From NCBI GenBank assembly GCA_041671545.1, contig JBAZBI010000002.1, positions 434,001 to 498,000 on the forward strand: a DNA stretch of 64,000 bases. The letters are read 5' to 3'. This document shows positions 46,406 to 55,683 of this stretch, piece by piece. This DNA is from UBA1563 sp041671545. GTDB lineage: Bacteria > Bacteroidota > Ignavibacteria > Ignavibacteriales > Ignavibacteriaceae. The notes beneath the pieces are model-generated. The model searched no databases. It was not told the origin of the DNA and worked only from the letters and a program-made list of their open reading frames with translations. Made by a program: the position numbers and the translations under genes. Every line of letters begins with the position of its first letter. The stretch's first letter is position 1.

Positions 46406-47011
46406 TTAAGCAGCAACTCTTTGAAAGATTGAAATTCTTTTTATGAGTTTCAGCAAATCAGCAAAATGATTTTGCCGAAGAGAATAGCTGATACCGATTC
46501 GATTACAACCAATGCCTTCCGTTACTTCCCAGTCAAGTCCGTTTAAGAGAATAAACTCTTTCACTTGATCGATCAGATTACTACTTGCAGAGAGTTGATA
46601 TTCTTCACGGTCTTGCAATCCAAAGAGATAGATAGGTTGATCCACCAATCCGATCCTTTCTTTGATACGAGAAAGGAGATAATCTTTCTGATTGATCTTC
46701 AGTACGCAACGCCTCTTTTGTTTTCCAAGTAACCAGTTTCGTGAAAGTTCAATGATAAGTTTTCTATCTGCGTCATCAACGTGTGGATTTTCAGGACACT
46801 CGTCATCATTCTCTTCATCCCAGCAATTTGAGCAGTGAGCATTTCCCATGTCGTCAAAGTAAGCATTGCTTCTACGAACAACTTCATCACAGTGATCACA
46901 GTGAGTGAACAGTTCACCGAAGCAATCATCACAATAGGCTTCTTCTTCAGCCCAACGAATCTCTCCGTCACCGATCTTTTCACTACAGCATGTACAATAG
47001 ATTATACTCAT
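46406..47011 (-). CDS. Multi-zinc-ribbon (LIM-like) protein of the amidoligase module
   Basis: The start is taken as ATG 47011 (GGGGGA site 5 nt before it), giving 201 residues. The N-terminal 75 residues carry several Cys-x2-Cys pairs (CTCCSEK, YCDDCF, HCDHCDEV, HCSNCWDE), arranged like LIM or treble-clef zinc ribbons. An acidic stretch follows. The C-terminal 120 residues have no recognised family. The start codon overlaps the end of the amidoligase frame (ATGA), so the two genes are coupled. The protein may recruit the substrate or a partner for the amidoligase and amidotransferase; this is inference. Confidence 0.65.
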   Translation of the reverse strand: MSIIYCTCCSEKIGDGEIRWAEEEAYCDDCFGELFTHCDHCDEVVRRSNAYFDDMGNAHCSNCWDEENDDECPENPHVDDADRKLIIELSRNWLLGKQKRRCVLKINQKDYLLSRIKERIGLVDQPIYLFGLQDREEYQLSASSNLIDQVKEFILLNGLDWEVTEGIGCNRIGISYSLRQNHFADLLKLIKRISIFQRVAA

Positions 47012-47706
47012 TGTATCCCCCAATTCGGCAGAATGTTTTCATTCCAGTTGAGTGTTTTATCAAGAAGCATGTCAAGTTCTTTGAGTCCTTCTCTGCAATC
47101 GTCGGGAATAGAAACAAGATGATTCTTTAAGTTCTTCAAGAAGGTGCTTGAGTGTTGTCTTCCTTTGATCTGTTCAAAGTCTAACTTGTCTTGTGTCGCT
47201 CCGAGTACAGCGAGCTTAGCAAGAGTAAACGTAACAAGTGTTGTAGAAGGACAGAGTAACCAGCTTCCGGGAGTTCGTTATTCGAAGCCATAATGTTTTG
47301 TACGGATAGCTTTTCGTTTACCATACCCGCTTCGTTCTCTTCTTTGTCTTTGCTGCTTATCGTCTATACAGTTACTTAGCGAGTAGAGAACCGTATCAAG
47401 TGAATTAACAATTTCCGGATTTGGAGTAATAGCAAAATGAAGATGTCCTCCTATTGGATGATCATCTACATAATGTCCGGCATAGAATTCAAGCTGAGGA
47501 GCTTTCTCGTGACCATATTCAATGATGGTCTTTAGTTTAGCGGTGAGATCAATGGGGCTTTCGGAATAACCGGGACGGCATTCAGCAATGGATTCACAGC
47601 CGTCGAGTCCGAAGGAAGAGTTTGATTTGAAGTAATTGTGTGCGTGAACGTAGCGTCCTTCTCTGCGGCAAAGCAGTTCGGGATCGCAACCGATTGTAAA
47701 AGACAT
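47008..47706 (-). pseudogene. PhiEco32-type COOH-NH2 amidoligase (type 2), interrupted by one stop
   Basis: Read through a single TAA (47278-47280), the frame is 232 codons, the usual size for this family. It opens with MSFTIGCDPELLCRREGRYVH split by family-typical GCDPE, then DGCESIAECRP, and holds the signature GGHLHFAI. SGYGKRKAIRTKHYGFE precedes the stop and RTPGSWLLCPSTT follows it. The family normally reads YG-x-EYRT here, so a Tyr codon has become TAA. The frame then stays open to a TGA overlapping the next gene. These ligases (glutamine-synthetase/ATP-grasp-like amidoligase superfamily) join amino groups to carboxylates with ATP. Being otherwise intact, it is recently inactivated, read through, or mis-sequenced. 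Confidence 0.8.
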
Positions 47707-47984
47707 GGGCGTCTCCTTTGTTTGTGATTTGTTATTTGTGTTTGTTTAGTGGTGGGCGCCCAAAAGTTTAGTTCTAAGAGTTAGCGGAGCGGCGAAGCCT
47801 CCATTGTTCCGGAGGAAGGGGAACGGAGTGACCGGAGGCGGAGCTAATAATAAGTTGAGTGTCTGGTAAAACTTAAGTGTGTCTAAATGTTCGGTGTGTC
47901 GAGTAAAACGATGATTGATAAATAATGCTTATCTATGAAGTGAAAAAGTTTGGATGCGTTCTCCTAATTCGTAATTCCTCATTC

Positions 47985-50501
47985 CTAATTCTGTGAGATG
48001 TAAATACAGAGACTTCCTTTAAGCGGATAACCATTCTTCTTGCTAATGGCTTGTGTTAATGAAGTTATCGTGTATGTGCCACTCTCAACCTTGCACTCGT
48101 CACCGATGTTAAACTCTTCTTTGTCAAGAAGACATTTTCCATTATGAACAGTTATCTGCTCTGTGCCAAGATAATCTTCGGCATTGATCTCCTTTTTTGT
48201 TGTACTCCATATCCGCATAGAAAATCCCTTCAACTCAGAGACTCTATTTTCTTTGAATCGGATAACCGGTTGATGATGTTCCCGGGTCCTCATGCTTACA
48301 ACATTATCTGAAGTCTTTAGCTGTTCAATTTGATACCCAATTCCGCAATTACACAGCATCTCTATTGTAGAGTCAGATATCCCCTTTACCCATAGCACTG
48401 AATCATGAACTGCTTTTTCTGTCTTGTAAATGTTAAATGCCCAACACTTCACAAGCTCAAGTTTTTCATTCTTGCTAAAATTACCGAATAGCTCAGCGAA
48501 CTCTTTCTGTATTTCATCAATACCGGACTTTCTTTCTGCTTCACGATCAAGATAGTCTTTAGTTTGATCGAGTAAAATAGCCATGCTACGATTATACTTC
48601 TTCAATAAGTCGGCGGCGGTATCTTTCATCGGACTATCGATATCACTACCTATTTGTAGGAACGGAATATCAAGATGATCAATGAACCCTTTAATACGAT
48701 TACCTTTTGATACACTTCCTTCACCGAGAAGATTAAGGTCTACTTTCTTTACAAGATATTTAATCGCTTCCACAAGTTGGTCAAGAGGATGATTTGCTTC
48801 TACCCTTATTAACTCACGGTATTTTTGAGGAATGCGCGGAAGAAGTGTTTTTGGCAAACCAATACTTTTTTCAATAATTGACTCGTACATATTTCTAGTT
48901 TGTTCAATATCCTCGATTGCAGACACTCCTTCTTTAACTGTACTGTCAATTACTCTTTCAAGATTCCAACTGAACTGCTCCATCAGTTCTTTCATTAAAG
49001 ACTTGTGAGTAATCCCTATTGCACTTCGGCTCATCTCAGCGTTGGCTACAAGTCCAATATTAGCAGCGTTGTTAGCGATCTTTCCAAATGCGCGGATAAG
49101 ATTCTCTACTGAGTAAGGAATGAACTGTTTATTCTCTGGATGTGAATTGAGGAATCGGATAATCAAACCATTTAATTGTTCCGCGGGTGAAGAATCTTTT
49201 TCTTTCCGCTCGATCTTCTTCATCGGAATCTTACCAAAAGTTTTATTGAAATCTTTTACTTCGATTCCATCATACTCAATAGAATGAATACCATATTCAC
49301 CGTATTGATTAGGATTGCGAAAGACAATAGCTTTACCATCTTCAATGGGAATGATGCCCGCATTATCATCAAGGTCAGCGCCGCCTTTAACCTCCAGAAA
49401 ATTCTCTATATCTGATTCGTTTATCCAGATGTTACCAAGATTGTCTAAGCAGATGGTGTTCTTTGCTACTGTAGGTTGGAAATTGCCATCGCTATCATGG
49501 TTTCTGAGATCGACTCTAAAATAGCCGCGCATACCATGGGGAACGGGTATATGGAATGATCTCTCCCTAGCAAAACTGATAAGACTGTTCTTGTACATTG
49601 TCCATGCAAGTCTTGTTAAACCGGGGAATCGATTATACGGAATCTTATGATAAATGGCTTTCCTTAGAGTCCATTGTTCATCTTGGATTGACTCACTACT
49701 TTTGTTATCAAAGTCATCAAGCATAGAACCAACTCTGCCGGTAATAAGATTATCCTTGAACTCCTCAATTGCTTTGTGAGTCCAGTCTAGGAATACTTCT
49801 GCTCCTCCAAGCAGTGGCCAAAGATTTAACATTGACTGAATGTCTATCCGTAGATGTGTTGAAAGTGAAACCAGCTCCAAGGCAACATAACAACCGTCGA
49901 ACTTGATCTCCTTTTTTATGTTCTCACTACCATAAATGATAACATCATGTTTTATCTTATCGGATACAACACAGTTACCCTTAACTAAACCTTTGTTATA
50001 AACAAGGGTGAATTGAGAAGAGCTATTTACTTGTGCATCCTCCCATCCTAGCCGCTTTGCAAGACTAAGGCTTATCAAAGACAGCCCGTCAACTTTCTTT
50101 GCTTTCACAGATTCGTTTATGTGAATATCTAAACCATCAAGATGCGCTCCATATCTGGCAGGTCTAAACACTCTGCTGAGATACTTGCCTAACTTAAAAA
50201 TGTTATCTGATGAAATAGTAAGGCGAACTTTATCAAGGAAAGTCTCGAAAGGAATCTTACCCGATGTATTGAAGGCTTCCAAAGTTCTTAGCTCTCCATT
50301 ACGAAGATAAGCAAATGAATATTCCTTCCGCGCGATCAGTAACTCTATTGCTGTTTGATCATCACCGAAAGGAATAGTTGTACCATTGAGCTTAGTAAAG
50401 AAGGGTTCAAAGAATCTGGGCTTGTAAACAGTGTTTCCAATGTTTGTCTCCATTACCCGATGAGAAAAATTGTGTGCCGAAAGAACTTGTGACTGTGCCA
50501 T
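47985..50501 (-). CDS. 838-residue protein of unknown family, possible RNA-polymerase-like core
   Basis: The product has no signal peptide or membrane helix. The start at 50501 has a GGAG site. Residues 373-386 read GGADLDDNAGIIPI, which recalls the DxDGD metal loop of RNA-polymerase double-psi barrels, but the last Asp is replaced (DLDDN). Upstream, NKGLVKGNCVV (169-179) and IPVPHGMRGYFRVD (318-331) resemble barrel-type strands of YonO/QDE-1-like polymerases, and RNPNQYGEYGI follows the acidic loop. This is a faint signature and may be coincidence. It lies downstream of the primase-helicase and upstream of the amidoligase in the same orientation, so it belongs to the phage-like module. Confidence 0.6.
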   Translation of the reverse strand: MAQSQVLSAHNFSHRVMETNIGNTVYKPRFFEPFFTKLNGTTIPFGDDQTAIELLIARKEYSFAYLRNGELRTLEAFNTSGKIPFETFLDKVRLTISSDNIFKLGKYLSRVFRPARYGAHLDGLDIHINESVKAKKVDGLSLISLSLAKRLGWEDAQVNSSSQFTLVYNKGLVKGNCVVSDKIKHDVIIYGSENIKKEIKFDGCYVALELVSLSTHLRIDIQSMLNLWPLLGGAEVFLDWTHKAIEEFKDNLITGRVGSMLDDFDNKSSESIQDEQWTLRKAIYHKIPYNRFPGLTRLAWTMYKNSLISFARERSFHIPVPHGMRGYFRVDLRNHDSDGNFQPTVAKNTICLDNLGNIWINESDIENFLEVKGGADLDDNAGIIPIEDGKAIVFRNPNQYGEYGIHSIEYDGIEVKDFNKTFGKIPMKKIERKEKDSSPAEQLNGLIIRFLNSHPENKQFIPYSVENLIRAFGKIANNAANIGLVANAEMSRSAIGITHKSLMKELMEQFSWNLERVIDSTVKEGVSAIEDIEQTRNMYESIIEKSIGLPKTLLPRIPQKYRELIRVEANHPLDQLVEAIKYLVKKVDLNLLGEGSVSKGNRIKGFIDHLDIPFLQIGSDIDSPMKDTAADLLKKYNRSMAILLDQTKDYLDREAERKSGIDEIQKEFAELFGNFSKNEKLELVKCWAFNIYKTEKAVHDSVLWVKGISDSTIEMLCNCGIGYQIEQLKTSDNVVSMRTREHHQPVIRFKENRVSELKGFSMRIWSTTKKEINAEDYLGTEQITVHNGKCLLDKEEFNIGDECKVESGTYTITSLTQAISKKNGYPLKGSLCIYISQN

Positions 50502-51288
50502 GTTAACTCCAACTAGTTAATTAATGATAGGTTATTTTAGGACCCCCCGTGGGCTCGGAAAGATTTAAATGGGTCCCCTCCGAGTCATATACGGGAGTAC
50601 CTAGTTGGAGAGAGGCAAGTATAAATTGAGGGTATTAAATCACTAATTGGAAAAATGTAAATTTGTTAATCAGGCGAGCATGGAAAAGATAGTACTGGTA
50701 AATGCATTGGGAGGCTAAAAACTCAGGACAGCATATCTTGCTAGGACACACCAGATAAGGTCTTAGGTTATCTTGCATGAAATAGGTAACCTAAAATGAG
50801 TTACTTGGTAACTATAGCAAATGTATACATTGAAAAAAGGTAGGTAAATTCGAGGATATCAAAGATATTTTTTATCTCTGAATAGCGTTGGAATACTAAT
50901 TGTGAGCAGATAGTGAAGGTTACCCCTAGTTTGAACGAGTAAATATACTAATCCATTTTAAGGGAAGCAGTTATATAGTGAATTCACTAAATGGATTTGG
51001 ATACCATCGGGTGTAATGGATAGGTAGGCATTCCATAAAAAATGGATTTTTCCATACTTAATAAGTGGGCTATTTTATCTTTTAAATGGCTATCCAATAA
51101 AAATAGCCGGCCAAATACTTTTGTATAGAAACGCCCAAATTCATTAGGAGTGCAATAATAGTATGTTTTTTAAAATAAGTGGATGAGTGGACAGATTTCT
51201 GAATAAATGAAATTCCAGTACCCGTTGGATAATAGAAAATTCCATATATAAGAAATACCATCCACCTCTCCACTTGTATTACTTAGCT
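50502..51288. other. Long non-coding stretch with inverted repeats, possible replication origin
   Basis: 787 nt without a convincing gene separate the 838-residue protein gene from the primase-helicase gene. It contains GC-rich pairs (CTCGGA with TCCGAG around 50556-50587, and GGACCC with GGGTCC). A longer hairpin has GGCTATTTT at about 51067 pairing with AAAATAGCC at about 51103, and there are several ATGGAT/ATCCAT-type units between 50985 and 51265. A short frame at 51082-51273 has no coding character. A position beside a primase-helicase with repeated short units is typical for an origin, but no iteron set is clear. Confidence 0.35.
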
Positions 51289-53973
51289 TTAGTTATCAGA
51301 CGAATAAGTAGGTGTCCGGAAGAACTCGTCGTCAAGGCAACCTTGATTTGATGTGTTTCCTAAGACTGAACCATTAACCGTTGAATTATCATCTGCTATA
51401 CTATGAGATAGACTTTCTAGGTCGAGTTCGGCTAAATAAGAGGATTCATTAAATGAAATCGATTCGTCCGGATTATCCCGCAAAGTTACTCTGATGCCGG
51501 GACTGCAACGGACACTGGGACTCGAATCATCTTGCAGCGCAATGCCCAAAACCCAAATCGAATTTTTGTATGAAACACTATTGCGTGTATTTACATATGT
51601 TAGTTTCCGGACAAGGCAATCACTATTAGCCTCGAGAACCTCCTTGAAAAGTTTTTTTCCGCATGCAAAATAACCGGATTCTTTGCACCAGTCATTATAA
51701 ACCATGTACAGCGTTTTCATTAGAATCATTTTATCGCTTTTATTTGGGTCTAGAACAATTAACTCACAGTTCTCACTTATGAACTCAGTTACTGAGTGAA
51801 GGTTGGACGATAATTTTGTAGTTGTTCCCTTTAAGGATTCTGGTAGTTGAAGTCTAATAGAACCATCATTTTTGAAGATCTTAGATCGAATCTCCATTAA
51901 AAGGTTGAATATTCCGGGGATTTCCTTAATGAGTTTCTTATCCAACTCAGTATCTGGATTATCCACGAAAGATCTTGTGAATTCAATAATTTCCATTCTA
52001 CCAAGAAATGCTTTATCAAGATTTGCAACCCTCGGCAGACTGTTTGTTGAAATTATCAACCGTGCATAGTTTCTGAATTGAACTCTTACACGATAAATCT
52101 CCCTTGTACTTATAATATCTCCCCCCGTCAAACGTTTAATGATATCCGTCTCGGCTTCTTTGGTTGACATCTCCATGGAGAAGTTGACAAGTTTGTCTTT
52201 CAGATGAATCAACGAATATCCTTTGTCGGTAGAAATATCGCTAAGAGTTTCATGAGAACAGTTTCTATCTCCAATCATTGTAGATAGAACATTGGTTAGT
52301 AAACTCTTTCCGTTTCTTCCGGTTCCGTATAATATCAAGAACTTTTGATCTTCATATATGGGCATTAAACAATAGAGCATCCATTGTTTGAAATAATCGA
52401 TCTTGTCTTCGTCTCCATCAAAGATTTCATTCAATTTCTCAGCAAAAAGCTCACATTTAGCGATAGGATCATACACAATATTCAATTGCACTGTTGACCG
52501 ATATTCCGGAGAGTGGGGTAAAAATTCTCCGGTTCTCATATCATACATTCCATTTTTCAGATTTAATATGTGAGGAAATGGGTTCATCTCATCACCGCAA
52601 CTTAAATCTTCACACATTGTCATTCTTTTTCTAAGGTCAGAGATTGCCTTTGCAGTTATAGTACCAAATTGGAAATGCATCTCCAGACAGGTGCTTAATA
52701 GAGAATGCAGATCATGTTCGTTTATTTCACTAAAAACGCCATCTTCATAAAAGTAAAAAGTATTCTGATCTGATTTGAAGATTAGAACATCCTTAAAGCT
52801 ATTGATTACCTCGTTTAAAGCCGAACTTTGATTGTATTCTGGAACTGGTCCTCCATCCATAATGTTTAGTGGGGTATTAAACTTAGTAATTTTCATGGTG
52901 TTACACATCTTTTTACAAGCAAGGGAACATAAATTAAACGGATCAACTGTCTTGAATAAAGATTTGAGACTTTCATCTATTTCTTCGCTATTATAATTAG
53001 GCTGCTTAGAAAGCATCTCATGAGTTTTTAATCTACCTTCAGGTCCTAAGAAAGAAAAATTAGCTTTTAGAAAAGTAATTTCCTCGTTGTGTAACTCTTC
53101 ATCGTTCTCGAATTTATTTTCGATCCGCGATAAGATTCGACAACCATGAATGACATGATTAATATCGCGATTACTAAATGACTTTTTTAACTCCTCTACT
53201 TCTTGAGGGGAACCAACTAACGGGCTGTATTGAGATGTACAATTAAGAATATTCTTATATACAACAGTTAGTTTGTCATTTTTAACAATCTTAACCAATG
53301 GTTGATTAGAGCGTTGAATAACGGGTACCCTTGCCAAAGAGTGTATTGCCGTAGCGTCAAGATCTATGAGTTGACGATACTCCAGAGGAATAGCAAATAA
53401 TTCTGAATCGCTATGTTTTGTATTGGGGATTCTCATCATACCCGCAGCTTTATAGATGTTTAGGCCAATCCCTTCGATTCCATTAGTTATTTTTTGGCAC
53501 AAAACTTTTTGATGAAATGGCAGCTCTTCTGAAGCCACAAAACCACCGAATACTGCCCCGGGTATTCTAATATGAAACCCTTTGTTTCCACTAAACTCAT
53601 AGGAAATAACATTCGGGTCTAAATCATAGTTTTTTTGCAAATAAGTAACCAATGCTATTGTTGATCTTTTTGCCCTATCTAAATCTGAAATTGGATTTTC
53701 CCCCTTAAAATCGATTTCAATTACTAACTCAGTCGACAATACTTTCCCTTTGAATTCTGCACTCAATAGTTGATCTGTGCCATTCTTAGAATTTTGTTGC
53801 CGTACTGAATCATCATAACAATATAGTGATCGATGACATTCTTGTTTATAAAGTAATTCTTTTTGGAATTCAATTGTTTCGAAAATATTTCGATCGACGA
53901 TGTTACCAGTTGCGTACTCGTAAATATTGGGCTGCTTGTCTAAATGTTTAGACATTGTGATTGCGGCCTTCAT
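51289..53973 (-). CDS. Primase-helicase (AEP primase fused to D5/P4-type SF3 helicase)
   Basis: This 894-residue replication protein has an N-terminal archaeo-eukaryotic primase-like domain. Catalytic acids sit in LVIEIDFKGE (D88) and the substrate-binding motif SGNKGFHIRI is at 128-137. A Cys-containing PriCT-like region (NLCSLACKKMC) follows at about 348-357. A C-terminal SF3 helicase has Walker A LYGTGRNGKSLLT (548-560), then FSMEMSTKE and a sensor-type IISTNSLPR motif. Such fusions start replication of P4-like satellites, plasmids and phages. The gene is preceded by a 108-residue gene with a 1-nt overlap and then an integrase. It indicates that the module can, or once could, replicate on its own. 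Confidence 0.9.
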   Translation of the reverse strand: MKAAITMSKHLDKQPNIYEYATGNIVDRNIFETIEFQKELLYKQECHRSLYCYDDSVRQQNSKNGTDQLLSAEFKGKVLSTELVIEIDFKGENPISDLDRAKRSTIALVTYLQKNYDLDPNVISYEFSGNKGFHIRIPGAVFGGFVASEELPFHQKVLCQKITNGIEGIGLNIYKAAGMMRIPNTKHSDSELFAIPLEYRQLIDLDATAIHSLARVPVIQRSNQPLVKIVKNDKLTVVYKNILNCTSQYSPLVGSPQEVEELKKSFSNRDINHVIHGCRILSRIENKFENDEELHNEEITFLKANFSFLGPEGRLKTHEMLSKQPNYNSEEIDESLKSLFKTVDPFNLCSLACKKMCNTMKITKFNTPLNIMDGGPVPEYNQSSALNEVINSFKDVLIFKSDQNTFYFYEDGVFSEINEHDLHSLLSTCLEMHFQFGTITAKAISDLRKRMTMCEDLSCGDEMNPFPHILNLKNGMYDMRTGEFLPHSPEYRSTVQLNIVYDPIAKCELFAEKLNEIFDGDEDKIDYFKQWMLYCLMPIYEDQKFLILYGTGRNGKSLLTNVLSTMIGDRNCSHETLSDISTDKGYSLIHLKDKLVNFSMEMSTKEAETDIIKRLTGGDIISTREIYRVRVQFRNYARLIISTNSLPRVANLDKAFLGRMEIIEFTRSFVDNPDTELDKKLIKEIPGIFNLLMEIRSKIFKNDGSIRLQLPESLKGTTTKLSSNLHSVTEFISENCELIVLDPNKSDKMILMKTLYMVYNDWCKESGYFACGKKLFKEVLEANSDCLVRKLTYVNTRNSVSYKNSIWVLGIALQDDSSPSVRCSPGIRVTLRDNPDESISFNESSYLAELDLESLSHSIADDNSTVNGSVLGNTSNQGCLDDEFFRTPTYSSDN

Positions 53974-54299
53974 TATTTATTTACCGTCACTTTATTTTTT
54001 GAAGAACCATTTCGAAGTTGTTCTAATCTTTTATATTCTTTGCGGACTCTGGGCGAGTCGGGACCAAGCTTCCATCTCAAATCAAGATAGTTTTTAACAT
54101 CCTCCATTGGAACCTTGTAATTAAATAAACCTTTGGGGGTGTTTTTATTCTTGGACGTATTTTGCTCAGATGATCCTTGTTCTATGGGCTTTGAGTTATT
54201 CATTAAGTTTCCTTTACTCATTTGAGATTTATTAATTGTGGACTTTTTTAATTGGTTGTTTTTTTCAATTAGATTTTCTTTAATCGTTTGTGATTTCAT
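53973..54299 (-). CDS. Hypothetical protein, 108 residues
   Basis: The family is not recognised. The first 60 residues are low in complexity (Asn, Lys, Ser, Gln) and likely disordered. The last 40 are charged and helical (FNYKVPMEDVKNYLDLRWKL and RVRKEYKRLEQLR). Its stop and the ATG of the primase-helicase share one base, so the two genes are translationally coupled, and it follows the integrase by 15 nt. The arrangement suggests a small replication accessory or regulatory protein. Confidence 0.6.
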   Translation of the reverse strand: MKSQTIKENLIEKNNQLKKSTINKSQMSKGNLMNNSKPIEQGSSEQNTSKNKNTPKGLFNYKVPMEDVKNYLDLRWKLGPDSPRVRKEYKRLEQLRNGSSKNKVTVNK

Positions 54300-54314
54300 T
54301 TTGAACCTTTTTGA

Positions 54315-55271
54315 TTAATTGTAATTAAAGTTATTTATGGCAAGAACTAAATCTTGCGTATTCAAGTGGGCATAAATTTCAGTCGTTGTTACAGAACTGT
54401 GCCCGAGCAGTTTCTGAACAGTGTAGATAGGGACATTTTTCTGAACCAAATTACTGGCAAAGGAATGCCGCAGCGAATGAAAATGAATTTCCTCATTCAT
54501 CGCCGAAGCTCTTACAGCTTTTTTAAATCCCTTTGAAACATAATCTGAGCTATATTTGAATCCATACTCTTTTACAAAAACGTAAGTGCAATTAGGCTTA
54601 CGATTATTCTTTAATTCCGTTAAAACGGAGAATAATTCCTCGCACATTGGGATTACCCTTTGTTCACGAGTCTTTGTAGAAAAAGATTTACTTCCTATTG
54701 TTATGAGTTTTTTATCGAAATTAATATCAGAATATTGCAGGTTTACAACTTCCGACAGGCGGCAGCCAGTCAGAAAGGAAAACCTTACAATCGATCCGAG
54801 TATTAAGTTATCCATCTTTGATATAATTATATCTAATTCACTTTTCATTAGAAAAGCGGGGGATACTCTTTGCCGTTTAGGTACTTTAACCTTCGTGAAG
54901 GGATTTGTTTTTATCAATTCCCATTCTTGGGCTTTGTTGAGTGCCGCTTTCAGAGTACGGTAATAAACACGATACCCTTTCGGCGCTCGAACTTTAAGTA
55001 TTTCGATGAACTCGATAACCTTCTTCAATGTTAGCTCAATGAGCTTGTGATCCTCTCCAAAGAAATTGATCAGTATCTTAAATGCCAACTTTATTGATCG
55101 TTGGTATTTTTTAGAGTGATAGACCTCTGAATACTTCACATAGTCCCTATAAAAAGAACCAATAGTATCCGAGGAACTATCTTGAGCGATTCGGATCTCT
55201 GCAATTAGTGCTTCAAGTGATTTTAATTCATCTGAAGAATAAGAGCCGAGTACCTTTGAGAAATTAGGCAT
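54315..55271 (-). CDS. Tyrosine recombinase (integrase), intact
   Basis: A 318-residue recombinase with a SAM-like N-terminal domain (about 50-140) and a complete catalytic domain: Arg in TGCRLSEVVNLQ, His-x-x-Arg in HFHSLRHSFASN, and the C-terminal HSSVTTTEIYAHLN with the catalytic Tyr. It differs clearly from the recombinases at 8763-9287, 56757-57802 and 58063-59079. It heads the operon with the 108-residue gene and the primase-helicase. It is the likely recombinase of the phage-like module, which would make that module an element nested in the larger island. No matching att pair was found by eye. Confidence 0.92.
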   Translation of the reverse strand: MPNFSKVLGSYSSDELKSLEALIAEIRIAQDSSSDTIGSFYRDYVKYSEVYHSKKYQRSIKLAFKILINFFGEDHKLIELTLKKVIEFIEILKVRAPKGYRVYYRTLKAALNKAQEWELIKTNPFTKVKVPKRQRVSPAFLMKSELDIIISKMDNLILGSIVRFSFLTGCRLSEVVNLQYSDINFDKKLITIGSKSFSTKTREQRVIPMCEELFSVLTELKNNRKPNCTYVFVKEYGFKYSSDYVSKGFKKAVRASAMNEEIHFHSLRHSFASNLVQKNVPIYTVQKLLGHSSVTTTEIYAHLNTQDLVLAINNFNYN

Positions 55272-55683
55272 TAGCCTCCTTTCAATTAGTTAATGATTAT
55301 GTTTATAAAATAATTTAGTTTAAAGACCTCATTTAAGAAGTCATCGGCCGGGTTCTCCAGCCTCCACACGATTATTTATTGCGTGTGTCATTCAGTATGT
55401 CAAAGAACTGCGAAAGTTCAGTACATATATTGAAACAACTTTGGTACCGTCATTTTTCGTCAAAAAAATGTTTCGTTTTTTATCTTAAAAAGAGTGAATG
55501 TAAGAAATAGTTTAAAAAGTTAATGTATCATCGTGAGAAAAACATGACACTGCTGTAGAGTTTTTTAGTCGCTAATGGGAATGGATTTGAATGATAAGTT
55601 GGAGGGTTGATAAAAATTATCGCTTCACAAAACAAAAATATTATTATGGATAATCTTTAATTGGAACATCTAAAAAAAAGTAA
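55272..55683. other. Intergenic region between integrase and coiled-coil gene
   Basis: The 412 nt show no convincing gene. It includes a CACACG/CGTGTG hairpin near 55365-55390 and AT-rich stretches that may hold the promoter of the minus-strand integrase operon. A segment near 55350 faintly recalls an RNA-gene 3' end but does not fold into a tRNA or tmRNA end that I can support. Confidence 0.45.

Noticed and set aside
47278..47280. Reassigned genetic code in which TAA is sense
   Set aside because: Many other genes in the same module and chromosome end properly at TAA.
47985..50501. Firm call as RNA-dependent or DNA-dependent RNA polymerase
   Set aside because: The DxDGD motif is incomplete (DLDDN) and the flanking order is not the classical one, so it is kept only as a hypothesis.
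51082..51273. Minus-strand frame of 63 codons in the non-coding stretch
   Set aside because: It has no ribosome binding site, odd composition, and overlaps the inverted-repeat region.
55340..55400. A tmRNA or tRNA 3' end near the integrase at 54315
   Set aside because: A GGGTTCTCC-like stretch is present but does not form a T-arm with proper acceptor pairing.
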